64,000 bases of DNA from JBBROS01 sp963752225 (GCA_963752225.1 CAVVXS010000007.1:1302001-1366000), one strand, 5' to 3'; counted from the stretch's first letter, positions 43,713 through 53,353 are shown. Numbers and translations are program-made. The notes: generated by a model not told the origin, from the sequence alone.

Positions 43713-44435
43713 ATGACCAACCCAGCCATCGCCGAAGCCCTGCACCAACTCGTCATCGCGAACCGCATCCTGGCCCGGGAACAGGTGATCGACGATTTCG
43801 GCCACGTCAGCGTGCGCCACCCCGCCGACCCCGGGCGCTACTTCCTGTCCCGCTCGCGCAGCCCGGAGATCGTGGTGCGGGAGGACCTGATCGAGTTCAC
43901 CCTCGAGGGCGAGCCGATCGAGCAGAACGGCCGCCCGATGTACCGCGAGCGCGCCCTGCACGGCGCCGTCTACATGGCCCGGCCCGACGTCAACTCCGTC
44001 ACCCACCACCATGCCCGCTCGGTGCTGCCGTTCGCGCTGACCGGCCGTCCCTTACGCCCGGCCTTCCACATGGCCTCGGTGATCGGCCACGAGGTCCCGG
44101 TGTGGGATAGCCGCGACGAGTTCGGCGACACCAACATGCTGGTGGAGACCCTGCCGCAGGGCCAGTCGATGGCGCGCGCCATGGGCGCCGAGCGCTGCGT
44201 GCTGCTGCGCGGCCACGGCGCCACCTGCTGCGGCGCGACGCTGCGGGAAGCGGTGTTCGTGTCGATCTACCTGAAGGAGAACGCCGAGCTGGTGCTCAAC
44301 ACCCTGCCGCTCGGCGAGCCCAGCTATCTCAGCCCCGGCGAGATCGATCAGACAAGGGCGATGCTGCTGTCCGATCTGCCGCAAAACCGGGCATGGGATT
44401 ACCGCGCGGCACGGGCCGGGTTCCGCGGGCTGTAA
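43713..44435 (+). CDS. Class II aldolase/adducin family protein
   Basis: A 240-residue zinc enzyme of the fuculose-phosphate aldolase fold. Metal-binding histidines lie in VTHHHARSV (His98-100) and RGHGATCC (His168). The N-terminus DDFGHVSVRHPADPG is typical, and an acid/base Glu region lies before the first histidines. AGGAG six bases before the ATG. In this island it could cleave or decarboxylate the carbon skeleton; several such family members are decarboxylases or epimerases and not aldolases. Confidence 0.88.
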   Translation: MTNPAIAEALHQLVIANRILAREQVIDDFGHVSVRHPADPGRYFLSRSRSPEIVVREDLIEFTLEGEPIEQNGRPMYRERALHGAVYMARPDVNSVTHHHARSVLPFALTGRPLRPAFHMASVIGHEVPVWDSRDEFGDTNMLVETLPQGQSMARAMGAERCVLLRGHGATCCGATLREAVFVSIYLKENAELVLNTLPLGEPSYLSPGEIDQTRAMLLSDLPQNRAWDYRAARAGFRGL

Positions 44436-44439
44436 CGCC

Positions 44440-45801
44440 GTGAGCGAACCGGTGGACGTCGGCGCCATCATCGATGAGCGGCCGATGGGGCGGGCGCAGA
44501 TCGGCATCGTCGCCTTGTGCGGGGCGATCGCCTTGCTCGACGGGTTCGACCTGCAGGCAATCGGGTTGGCCGCGCCCGGCATCGCCGCCGCGCTGCACGT
44601 GCCGCCGCCGGCGCTGGCTTGGGTGTTCAGCGCCGCCTTGGCCGGACTCGCGGCCGGCGCCTTCGCGCTCGGCCCGGCCGCCGACCGGTTCGGCCGCAAA
44701 TGGCTACTGATCGCCTCCACCTTGTGCTTCGGCGTGTTCACCGTGCTCACGGCGCGCATCGAGAGCATGAACGAGCTCCTGCTGTTCCGCTTCTTGACCG
44801 GCCTCGGCCTGGGCGGCGCCATGCCGAGCTTCATCGCCCTGGCGGCCGAGTATGCGCCGCGCCGGCTGCGGGCCACCGTGGTGGCGATCCTGTGGGCCGG
44901 GTTCCCGCTGGGCGGCGTGGTCGGCGGCCTGCTCGGCTCGTGGCTGATCCCGGCCTATGGCTGGACAGCGCTGTTCTATGTGGGCGGCGCGCTGCCGATC
45001 GTGCTGGCGCCGGTGCTGGCGGCGCTGCTGCCGGAATCGGTCGGGTTCCTGGTGCACAGCGGCGCGCCGCCGGCGCGGATCGCCGCCACGCTGCGCCGGC
45101 TCTATCCGGCAGCGCCGTTGCCCGATGGCACCCGCTTCCTCGCGCCCACGGCAGTCAGCCGCAGCGTGCCGGTGGGACGGTTGTTCGCACCCGGGCAGGC
45201 GTTCGGCACGGCGATGCTGTGGATCAGCTTCTTTGTTGCCTTCATGCTGCTGGTCACCAACACCGCCTGGAGCCCGATCCTGCTCCGGGCCGGCGGGATG
45301 GAGGTGGCGCGCTCGGCCATCGCGATGGCGGTGTTCAACCTCGGCAGCGTGGCCGGCACGGTGGTCGTCGGCTGGGCGATCACCCGGTTCGGCGCTGCGG
45401 CGGTGCTGCCGGCCTGCTTCGTGCTGGCGTCGGCGGCATTCATCGCGGTCGGCCAAGGGGCGCCGTCGCCGGCCGCGGTGACGGCGGCGCAGGGTCTGCT
45501 GGGCGTTTCGCTGGGCGCCGGCAGCTCCGGACTGATTGCGCTGGCGGCATTGCTGTATCCGACGCCGATCCGCTCCACCGGCGTCGGCTGGGCGATGGGC
45601 ATCGGCCGGGTCGGCTCGTTCCTGGGGCCGCTCGGCGCCGGCGCACTGGTGGCGGCGCAGCTGCCGTTCGCCACCGTGTTCCTGGTCATCGGCCTGCTGG
45701 CGTTGCTGGCGGCGGCCCCCTGCGCCCTGACCGGGGCGGGCCGCGCGCCCCGTCCCGCCGCCGCCGTCCGGCCGTCGCCAATCGTTGATCCCGCGGCGTA
45801 A
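44440..45801 (+). CDS. MFS transporter, aromatic acid:H+ symporter (AAHS) type
   Basis: A 453-residue twelve-helix carrier. TM1 has LLDGFDLQAIGLAAPGI, the Asp-containing signature of AAHS carriers such as PcaK and BenK; loop 2-3 is GPAADRFGRKW. AAHS members import aromatic acids with protons. The start GTG follows the aldolase stop after four bases, so it is the last gene of the island. It gives a second, secondary uptake or export route beside the ABC system and favours an aromatic carboxylate substrate. Confidence 0.88.
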   Translation: MSEPVDVGAIIDERPMGRAQIGIVALCGAIALLDGFDLQAIGLAAPGIAAALHVPPPALAWVFSAALAGLAAGAFALGPAADRFGRKWLLIASTLCFGVFTVLTARIESMNELLLFRFLTGLGLGGAMPSFIALAAEYAPRRLRATVVAILWAGFPLGGVVGGLLGSWLIPAYGWTALFYVGGALPIVLAPVLAALLPESVGFLVHSGAPPARIAATLRRLYPAAPLPDGTRFLAPTAVSRSVPVGRLFAPGQAFGTAMLWISFFVAFMLLVTNTAWSPILLRAGGMEVARSAIAMAVFNLGSVAGTVVVGWAITRFGAAAVLPACFVLASAAFIAVGQGAPSPAAVTAAQGLLGVSLGAGSSGLIALAALLYPTPIRSTGVGWAMGIGRVGSFLGPLGAGALVAAQLPFATVFLVIGLLALLAAAPCALTGAGRAPRPAAAVRPSPIVDPAA

Positions 45802-45818
45802 GCTGCTATGACGGCGCG

Positions 45819-48800
45819 ATGAATGCCCCGTCTATGTCCGCGGGAGACCACGCGATACCGAACGACACGGACCGGCGCCGTTCAGATCGCCGGGCGGCCC
45901 CCGTGCCAGCCGCCCAGCACCGCGCCATCTTGGACAGCCTGGGCGACGCCGCATTGGTCGCGACCGATGCCGATGGCGACGTTACCGACTGGGACGACGC
46001 GGCATCGCGCCTGTTCGGCTGGTCCGCGGAGGAGATGCGCGGCGTCCCGGTCGATCTTCTCTACGTGCCCGAGGATCGCGCGGCAGGGCGCGCGCAGGTC
46101 GAAACCGACGGGGCTTTGCGCGGTGGCCGGGACCAGTCCGAGGCCTGGCACGTCCGCAAGGACGGATCCCGGTTCTGGGGCAGCTGCGAGACGATGCCGA
46201 TGCGCGACGGCGCCGGGGCGCCGGGCGGCGTCCTGCGCCTGATCCGCGACCAGACCCAGCACCGGCCGGCGAGCGACGCGCAGCGTGCCGACGCGGAGTT
46301 CCTGCAAGGCGTGCTCGCCTCCTCGGCCGATTGCATAAAGGTGCTCGACCTGGATGCCCGGCTGGCCTGGATGAGCGAGGCCGGGCAGCGGATCATGGAG
46401 GTCAGCGACTTCAACGCGGTGCGCGGCTACTGCTGGCCGGACTTCTGGCACGGCGCGGACAACGTTGCGGCGCGCAAAGCCGTCGCCGCGGCCCGCGCCG
46501 GCGGCAGCGGGCGCTTCCAGGGCTTCGCCCCCACCTTCGCCGGGGCGCCGAGATGGTGGGACGTGCAGGTCACGCCGATCCTCGGCCCCGATGGCCGGCC
46601 GGAGCGGCTGCTTTCGGTGTCGCGCGACATCACCGCGGCCAAGCAGGCCGAATTGCGGCAGGCCGCGCTGATCGAGCTCGGCGACCGGTTGCGCGCCGTC
46701 GATACGCCGGACTCGATCGCCGAGGCGGCCAGCCGGATCGCCGGTGAAACCCTGGCGGTGGCGCAAACCGCCTTCGCCATGGTGTCCGGCGACGGCGGCA
46801 CCGCGACCGTGCTGCGGCCGTGGCGGCGCGAACCCGGCGCAGCGCCCTCCGGCAGCGTCCATCTCGTGGCCGAGTTCGGCTCGTTCGCCGACGCGCTCGG
46901 CCGCGGCGAAGCGGTCGTGGTGAACGACGCCGCCGCCGTCGCGGCCACGCGGGCACGGCTGGACGGCATCGCCCGCTACCAGGCGGCCGCCTTCGTGAAG
47001 ATCCCGCTGCTCGAGGGCGGCCGGCTGGCTGGCGTCATGCTGGCCAGCGACGACCGGCCGCGCCCCTGGACCGCCGAGGAGGTAGCGTTCCTGCGCAGCG
47101 TCGCCGACCGGGCATGGGCGGCCTGGAAGCAGGCCGAGGCCGAGGCACGGCTGCGCGCCCTGAACCAGACGCTGGCCGAGCAGGTCGAGGCGCGGACGCA
47201 GGAGCGTGACCGCATCTGGCAGGTGAGCCAGGACCTGCTGGGCGTCACCGACGCGTCCGGCCGGGTGCTGAGCCTGAACCCGGCGTGGAGCCAGGCGCTG
47301 GGTTGGCCGACGGACTGGTTTCTTGGCCGCACGATCGAATGGGTGTGCCACCCCGACGACGTGACCCGTTCGGTGGCCGAACGCGATTGGTTGGCGGCCG
47401 GCCAGACCACGATCACGTTCGAAAACCGGCTGCGCTGCCGGGACGGCCGTTACCGCGTGCTGAGCTGGACCGCGGTCCCCGTGGACGGGCTGCACTACTG
47501 CGTCGGACGCGACGTCACCGGCGACCGCGACCGCGAGCGGGCCTTGCGCGACTCCAGGGATTTCACCCGCCTAGCCCTGTCCGCCACCGGCGGCGTCGGC
47601 GTCTGGACCTACACCGTGGCCGAGGACCGGTTCCGCTGCGACGCCGCCATCGCCGCACTTTACGGCCTGGACCAGGCACAGGCCGAGGCAGGGATCAAGC
47701 GCGAGGAGTTTCTCGCCAACGTCCACCCGGACGACCTGCCGCGGTTGCGCGCGACCATGGCCGGCGGCCTCGTGCAGGCCGGTGACCGCGAACTGGAATA
47801 CCGCATTCGCCACCCCGACGGCTCGGTCCGCTGGGTGCTGTCGCGCGGCCACACCTACTTCGAAGGCGGCAAGCCGGTCCGGCGGACTGGCGTCGGCATC
47901 GAACTGACCAGCCAACGCCAGCTCGAGGAGCAGCTGCGGCAGTCGCAGAAGATGGAGGCGGTCGGCCAGCTCACCGGCGGCCTGGCACACGACTTCAACA
48001 ACCTGCTGACGGCGATCACCGGCAGCCTCGAGCTGCTGAAAACCCGGGTGGGGCAAGGCCGGCTCGACCAGATCGAGCGCTACGTCGGCACCGCGCAAGC
48101 CGCGGCGAGCCGGGCAGCCGCGCTTACCCACCGGCTGCTCGCGTTTTCACGGCGGCAAACGCTCGAGCCGAAGCCGACCGACGTCAACCGTCTCGTCACC
48201 GGGATGGAGGAGCTGATCCGCCGCACCGCCGGTCCGGAGATCGAGGTGTCGGTCCGCTGCGCCCGGGAGCTGTGGACCGCGCTGGTGGATCCGAACCAGC
48301 TCGAGAATGCGTTGCTGAACCTCTGCATCAACGCCCGCGACGCCATGCCCGCGGGCGGCCGGCTGCTGGTCGAGACGAGCAACCGCGTGTTCGACGGCGT
48401 CGCGGCGCAGGAGCGGGAGCTGTCGCCGGGGCACTACCTGTCGCTCCGCGTCACCGACACCGGAACCGGCATGGCGCCCGAGGTGATCGCCAAGGCGTTC
48501 GAGCCGTTCTTCACGACCAAGCCGCTCGGCCAGGGCACCGGGCTGGGCCTGTCGATGATCTACGGGTTCGCGCGGCAGTCCGGCGGCCAGGTGCGGATCC
48601 GCTCGGAACTCGGCCGCGGCTCGGCGGTGGCGCTCTATTTGCCGCGCCATCACGGCCCCGCCGACCTTCCGCACGAGCCGGCCGGCTTCGGCGAGGCGCC
48701 GCGGGCCGAACGCGGCCAGACCGTGCTGGTCGTGGACGACGAGCCTGCGATCCGCACGCTCGTGACCGAGGTGCTGGAGGATCTCGGCTACGCTGCCATC

Positions 48801-49082
48801 GAAGCCGCCGACGGCGCCTCCGCGCTCAGCGTGCTGCAGTCCGACACCCGCGTCGATTTGCTGATCACCGATATCGGCCTGACCGGCGGCATGAACGGAC
48901 GCCAGGTCGCCGACCGGGCGCGGCAGGCGCGGCCGCGCATGCCGGTGCTGTTCATCACGGGCTACGCGTGGAGCAAGTTCGACGCCGATGAGGACCTGCC
49001 GCCGGCCACGCAGGTGCTCGGCAAGCCGTTCTCGATGGACGCGCTCGCCACCCGCGTCCGGGACGTGCTGCAGCAGCGATAG
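45819..49082 (+). CDS. Large hybrid histidine kinase (PAS, GAF, HisKA, HATPase, receiver)
   Basis: A 1087-residue soluble hybrid sensor kinase. By pattern: PAS about 25-140 (DSLGDAALVATDADG), PAS about 150-275, GAF about 285-440, a short coiled coil, PAS about 465-575 and PAS/PAC about 580-700. The HisKA domain has His724 in LAHDFNNLLTAITG, followed by the ATPase with DTGTGMAPEV and GQGTGLGLSM. A C-terminal receiver follows with VVDDEP and phosphoacceptor Asp1018 in LLITDIGLTGG. No membrane helix was seen. The output is unknown because the receiver has no effector domain. It lies just before the tkt-gap-pgk genes, separated by only 71 bases, but a functional link is unproven. Confidence 0.88.
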   Translation: MNAPSMSAGDHAIPNDTDRRRSDRRAAPVPAAQHRAILDSLGDAALVATDADGDVTDWDDAASRLFGWSAEEMRGVPVDLLYVPEDRAAGRAQVETDGALRGGRDQSEAWHVRKDGSRFWGSCETMPMRDGAGAPGGVLRLIRDQTQHRPASDAQRADAEFLQGVLASSADCIKVLDLDARLAWMSEAGQRIMEVSDFNAVRGYCWPDFWHGADNVAARKAVAAARAGGSGRFQGFAPTFAGAPRWWDVQVTPILGPDGRPERLLSVSRDITAAKQAELRQAALIELGDRLRAVDTPDSIAEAASRIAGETLAVAQTAFAMVSGDGGTATVLRPWRREPGAAPSGSVHLVAEFGSFADALGRGEAVVVNDAAAVAATRARLDGIARYQAAAFVKIPLLEGGRLAGVMLASDDRPRPWTAEEVAFLRSVADRAWAAWKQAEAEARLRALNQTLAEQVEARTQERDRIWQVSQDLLGVTDASGRVLSLNPAWSQALGWPTDWFLGRTIEWVCHPDDVTRSVAERDWLAAGQTTITFENRLRCRDGRYRVLSWTAVPVDGLHYCVGRDVTGDRDRERALRDSRDFTRLALSATGGVGVWTYTVAEDRFRCDAAIAALYGLDQAQAEAGIKREEFLANVHPDDLPRLRATMAGGLVQAGDRELEYRIRHPDGSVRWVLSRGHTYFEGGKPVRRTGVGIELTSQRQLEEQLRQSQKMEAVGQLTGGLAHDFNNLLTAITGSLELLKTRVGQGRLDQIERYVGTAQAAASRAAALTHRLLAFSRRQTLEPKPTDVNRLVTGMEELIRRTAGPEIEVSVRCARELWTALVDPNQLENALLNLCINARDAMPAGGRLLVETSNRVFDGVAAQERELSPGHYLSLRVTDTGTGMAPEVIAKAFEPFFTTKPLGQGTGLGLSMIYGFARQSGGQVRIRSELGRGSAVALYLPRHHGPADLPHEPAGFGEAPRAERGQTVLVVDDEPAIRTLVTEVLEDLGYAAIEAADGASALSVLQSDTRVDLLITDIGLTGGMNGRQVADRARQARPRMPVLFITGYAWSKFDADEDLPPATQVLGKPFSMDALATRVRDVLQQR

Positions 49083-49153
49083 GGCCGGCCGAACCCGTCC
49101 CCTTGCCCCGGCCTGGCGCGCCTTCTATCACCCTCGGTAAAAGGGGAGGCAGG

Positions 49154-51139
49154 ATGGCAAGCATCAGCGCACCCGGCTCGCTCACGCCCCTCGTGCTGGG
49201 GCCGCCTCCCAGGCCGAAGCCGGCCCGCGCCACGCCTCTGGAGCGCTACCCCGACGCCGATCCGCGGATGGCCGACGCGGTCCGCGGGCTCGCTCTCGAC
49301 GCCGTCGAAAGCGCCGGGTCGGGCGACGCCGGGCCGGCGGTCCGGATGGCAGGCGTGGCGACGGTGCTGTGGTCGCGGGTGCTGCGCTTCGACGCCACCG
49401 ACCCGCGCTGGCCCGACCGTGACCGCGTGATCCTGTCGAGCGGCCCGGCCTCGGTGCTGCTTTACGCGCTCCTCCATCTGACCGGCCATGCGGGCATGGA
49501 CGCCGACGCCTTGCGGCGTCACCGGCAGCTCGACAGCCCGGCCGCCGGCCATCCCGAGCATGGCGGCCACCCGGCGATCGAGGCGACCACCGGTCCGCCC
49601 GGGCAAGGCGTGGGGATCGCCGTCGGCATGGCGCTGGCGGAGCGGATGATGGCCGCCCGGTTCGGGCGCAGCCTGGTCGACCACCGCGCTTGGGTGATCG
49701 CCTCCGACGCCGACCTGATGCAAGGGATCAGCCAGGAAGCAGCCGGCCTCGCCGGCGATCTCCGGCTGGAGCGGCTGACGGTGTTGTGGGACGACGCCAA
49801 CGGTCCGGCCGAGGGCGGCGGCGGGTCCGCCTCGGACGACATCGCGCGGCGTTACGCGGCGAGCGGCTGGACGACGCGCCGGGTCGACGGCGACGACGTC
49901 CCGGCCATTGCGTCGGCGATCGCGCTGGCGATGCGCTCCCGCAAACCGACCCTGATCGCCTGCCGGACCCGGCCGGAACGCCCCTCGATCGGTCGCCGCC
50001 CGTTCGCCGACTTCCACGTGGCACCCGACCTGGCCGAACGCTGGCGCCGGGTCGGGATGCGCGGCACGCCGGCGCGGCGGGCCTGGTTGAAGCGGCTGGC
50101 CAACCACCCGCTCGGTCCCGAGTTCGACCGGGTTCAAGCCGGCCGGCTGCCGGATCGCTGGCAGGACACGATTGCCATGCTCAAAGCCGAGTTCGTCGAA
50201 AGCCCCATGGCCGCGCCCACGCTCCGCAGCAGCGAGGCCACGCTCGGGGCTCTGGCCGCCGCCGTGCCGGAACTGATCGGCGGCGCGGCGCGCCCCGTCG
50301 CGGGGGCGGCCGCGGTCTGCCCCGGCAATTATGCCGGGCGCGACATTCCGTTCGGCCTACGCGAGCACTGCATGGCTGCTTGCCTGAATGGCCTTGCACT
50401 GCATGGCGGCCTTGTTCCCCACGGCAGTACGTGTTTTGTGTCCGTCGATTCGATGCGGCCCGCCATGCGCCTGGCCGCCTTGATGCAGCAACGGGTGATC
50501 TTTGTTCTCACGCATGACAGCATCGGTCTCGGGCAGGACGGCGCAGCGCACCAGCCGGTCGAGCAGCTCGCCTCGCTCCGGGCCATGCCCGGCGTCGCCG
50601 TGTTCCGTCCCGCCGACGCGGTCGAGACGGCCGAGTGCTGGGAGTTGGCGCTGCGCCGTGCCAACGGCCCCAGCCTGCTGGTCCTTTCGCACCAAGCTGT
50701 GCCGTGCGTGCGGGCCGACGCCGGCGAGAACCGCTGCGCCCGCGGCGGCTACGTCTTGATCGAGGCCGACGGACCACGCCAAGCGACGTTGATCGCGTCC
50801 GGCAGCGAGGTTGCGGTGGCGCTCGAGGCACGGCGCCTGCTTGGTGAAACCGGCATCCCGGCGGCGGTGATATCGCTGCCGTGCTGGGAGCTGTTCGCCG
50901 CGCAGAACGAGGTTTACCGGGCCAATGTGCTGGGCGCCGGGCTCCGAGTCGGCATCGAGGCGGCGTGCGGCTTCGGTTGGGAACGCTGGCTCGGGCCGGA
51001 CGGGATCTTTGTCGGCATGACCGGCTTCGGCGCCAGCGCGCCGGCCGAGGAGCTTTACCGCCATTTTGGCATCACCGCCGACGCCGTCGCCGGCGCCGTG
51101 CGCAAACGCCTGCAACCACCACACCACGAAGGGATATGA
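49154..51139 (+). CDS. Transketolase homologue with altered active site
   Basis: A 661-residue protein aligned end to end with transketolase (E. coli 663). The Pyr domain keeps Glu404 (GLREHCMAA, ThDP activation), Asp462 and His466 (GQDGAAHQP). The PP domain is altered: the His26 equivalent is Asp58, the His66 equivalent Pro98, the GDG motif reads SDA (184-186), and the Glu160 equivalent is Gln190; the TPGHPE histidine (His133) and GPPGQG remain. AAGGGGAGG sits four bases before the ATG. It is first in an operon with gap and pgk, the normal place for tktA, yet may be inactive or changed in function. No other transketolase lies in the window. Confidence 0.85.
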   Translation: MASISAPGSLTPLVLGPPPRPKPARATPLERYPDADPRMADAVRGLALDAVESAGSGDAGPAVRMAGVATVLWSRVLRFDATDPRWPDRDRVILSSGPASVLLYALLHLTGHAGMDADALRRHRQLDSPAAGHPEHGGHPAIEATTGPPGQGVGIAVGMALAERMMAARFGRSLVDHRAWVIASDADLMQGISQEAAGLAGDLRLERLTVLWDDANGPAEGGGGSASDDIARRYAASGWTTRRVDGDDVPAIASAIALAMRSRKPTLIACRTRPERPSIGRRPFADFHVAPDLAERWRRVGMRGTPARRAWLKRLANHPLGPEFDRVQAGRLPDRWQDTIAMLKAEFVESPMAAPTLRSSEATLGALAAAVPELIGGAARPVAGAAAVCPGNYAGRDIPFGLREHCMAACLNGLALHGGLVPHGSTCFVSVDSMRPAMRLAALMQQRVIFVLTHDSIGLGQDGAAHQPVEQLASLRAMPGVAVFRPADAVETAECWELALRRANGPSLLVLSHQAVPCVRADAGENRCARGGYVLIEADGPRQATLIASGSEVAVALEARRLLGETGIPAAVISLPCWELFAAQNEVYRANVLGAGLRVGIEAACGFGWERWLGPDGIFVGMTGFGASAPAEELYRHFGITADAVAGAVRKRLQPPHHEGI

Positions 51140-51143
51140 GGAC

Positions 51144-52160
51144 ATGGCCGTGAAGGTCGCCATTAACGGGTTCGGGCGCATCGGTCGCCTGGTGCTGCGC
51201 GCCATCGTCGAGAGCGGACGCACCGACGTCGAGCCGGTCGCCATCAACGACCTCGGCTCCGTCGAGGCCAACGCCCATCTGTTCCGCTTCGACAGCGTGC
51301 ACGGCCGCTTCCCCGGCACCGTCGAGGTCGAGGGCGACAGCATCACCATCACGCATGGCGGCCGCACCTACGGCCCGATCAAGGTGACGGCCGAGCGCGA
51401 CCCGGCGAAAGTGCCCTACCAGGGGGTCGACGTGGCGATGGAGTGCACCGGCCGCTTCACCAGCAAGGAAGCGGCAATGGCGCTCATCACCGGCGCCGGC
51501 GCGCGCAAGGTGCTGGTCTCGGCGCCGGCCGACGGCGTGGACGCGACCGTGGTGTTCGGCGTCAACGAGGCGGTGATCACCAGGGACATGACGGTGATCA
51601 GCAACGCCTCCTGCACCACCAACTGCCTGGCGCCGATGGCCAAGGTGCTGCACGAGAGCTTCGGCATCCTGCGCGGCTTCATGGTGACGATCCACGCCTA
51701 TACCGGCGACCAGAACACCGTGGACACGCTGCACAAGGACCTGCACCGCGCCCGCGCCGCAGCACTTAGCGCCATCCCGACCAGCACCGGCGCCGCCCGC
51801 GCGGTCGGCCTCGTGCTGCCGGAGTTGAAGGGCAAGCTGGACGGCACCTCCATCCGGGTTCCAACCGCGAATGTCAGCCTCGTCAGCCTGGACGTGAACC
51901 TGCGCGAGCCGGCGACGGTGCAGCAGATCAACGACGCCATGAAGGCGGCGTCCACGGGTGCGATGAAGGGGATCCTCGAGTACAACACCCACAAGCTTGT
52001 CAGCATCGACTTCAACCACCAGCCGGCGTCCTGCACCTTCGACGCGACGCAGACCGCGGTGGTGGACGGGCAGCTCGCCCGCGTGGTCGGCTGGTACGAC
52101 AATGAATGGGGCTTCTCGAACCGCATGGCCGATACCGCGGCGCTATTCGGGAGCCTCTGA
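51144..52160 (+). CDS. gap: Glyceraldehyde-3-phosphate dehydrogenase
   Basis: A 338-residue glycolytic enzyme that makes 1,3-bisphosphoglycerate. The Rossmann motif INGFGRIGR starts at residue 6, the catalytic Cys157 lies in SNASCTTNC, and the C-terminal WYDNEWGFSNRM is complete. The ATG lies four bases after the transketolase-like stop. A cytoplasmic tetramer is expected. It forms an operon with pgk, whose GTG start is two bases after the gap stop. Confidence 0.96.
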   Translation: MAVKVAINGFGRIGRLVLRAIVESGRTDVEPVAINDLGSVEANAHLFRFDSVHGRFPGTVEVEGDSITITHGGRTYGPIKVTAERDPAKVPYQGVDVAMECTGRFTSKEAAMALITGAGARKVLVSAPADGVDATVVFGVNEAVITRDMTVISNASCTTNCLAPMAKVLHESFGILRGFMVTIHAYTGDQNTVDTLHKDLHRARAAALSAIPTSTGAARAVGLVLPELKGKLDGTSIRVPTANVSLVSLDVNLREPATVQQINDAMKAASTGAMKGILEYNTHKLVSIDFNHQPASCTFDATQTAVVDGQLARVVGWYDNEWGFSNRMADTAALFGSL

Positions 52161-52161
52161 G

Positions 52162-53352
52162 GTGAAGGTTCGCCTGCTCGACGGCGTTGCCGTCCGCGGC
52201 AAGCGCGTGTTGCTGCGGGCGGACCTCAACGTGCCCGTGCGCGACGGCCGCATCACCGACCTGACCCGCATCGAGCGGCTCAGCCCCACCATCCGCGAGC
52301 TGGCCGATGGCGGTGCCCGCGTGGTGGTGTGCAGCCATTTCGACCGGCCGAAGGGCAAGCGCGTGCCCGAGATGAGCCTGCGGCCGATGGCCGCCGCCCT
52401 GTCCGAAGTGCTGGGCCGTTCGGTGCGCTTCGCCGAGGACTGCGTCGGACCGGACGCAGCGCAGGCCGTCGCCGCCATGGCGGACGGCGACGTTCTGGTG
52501 CTGGAAAACACTCGGTTCCACCCCGGCGAGGAAAAGAACGACGACGGCTTCGCGCGCGAGCTTGCGGCCAATGCCGACCTGTTCGTCAACGACGCCTTCT
52601 CCGCCGCCCACCGCGCCCACGCCAGCACCGAGGGCGTCGCGCGGCTGCTGCCGTCCTATGCCGGGCGGCTGATGCAGCAGGAGCTGGAAGCGCTCGACGC
52701 AGCACTCGGCACGCCGCAGCGGCCGGTCGCGGCCATCGTCGGCGGCAGCAAGGTGTCGACCAAGCTCGAGCTGCTCGGCAATCTGTCGCGCAAGGTTGAC
52801 GTGCTGGTGATCGGCGGCGCCATGGCCAACACCTTCCTCGCGGCCAACGGCGTTTCGGTCGGCAAGAGCCTGCAGGAGGCCGAGATGCATGCGACCGCGC
52901 GCACCATCCTGGACGAGGCGCACAAGGCCGGTTGCAGCATCGTGCTGCCGAGTGACGCAATCGTGGCCCGCGAGTTCCGGCCCAATCCGCCGACCGAGGA
53001 GGTGAGCGTGGACGCCATCCCGGCCGACGCGATGATGCTCGACGTTGGCCCGGTCTCGGTCGAGGCCCTGCGGCAGATGCTGCCGTCCTGGCGCACACTG
53101 GTGTGGAACGGCCCGCTCGGCGCATTCGAGACGCCGCCCTTCGACGCCGCCACCACCGCACTCGCACAGGCGGTCGCGGACGCCACCGAGCAAGGCTCCC
53201 TGCGCTCCGTGGCCGGCGGCGGCGACACGGTGTCGGCGTTGCGCCACGCCGGCGTGAACGAGCGGCTGAGCTATGTCAGCTCGGCTGGCGGGGCGTTCCT
53301 GGAATGGCTCGAAGGCAAGACGCTGCCGGGGGTCGCCGCACTCGAAGGCTGA
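52162..53352 (+). CDS. pgk: Phosphoglycerate kinase
   Basis: A 396-residue monomeric enzyme. The N-terminal substrate site has RADLNVPV and the basic SHFDRPKGKR; the C-terminal nucleotide site includes VGGSKVSTK, WNGPLGAFE and GGGDTVSAL. It starts at GTG (VRLLDGV follows), with GGGAG seven bases upstream inside the end of gap. It completes the transketolase-gap-pgk set; fructose-bisphosphate aldolase, often next, is not found. Confidence 0.95.
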   Translation: MKVRLLDGVAVRGKRVLLRADLNVPVRDGRITDLTRIERLSPTIRELADGGARVVVCSHFDRPKGKRVPEMSLRPMAAALSEVLGRSVRFAEDCVGPDAAQAVAAMADGDVLVLENTRFHPGEEKNDDGFARELAANADLFVNDAFSAAHRAHASTEGVARLLPSYAGRLMQQELEALDAALGTPQRPVAAIVGGSKVSTKLELLGNLSRKVDVLVIGGAMANTFLAANGVSVGKSLQEAEMHATARTILDEAHKAGCSIVLPSDAIVAREFRPNPPTEEVSVDAIPADAMMLDVGPVSVEALRQMLPSWRTLVWNGPLGAFETPPFDAATTALAQAVADATEQGSLRSVAGGGDTVSALRHAGVNERLSYVSSAGGAFLEWLEGKTLPGVAALEG

Positions 53353-53353
53353 A

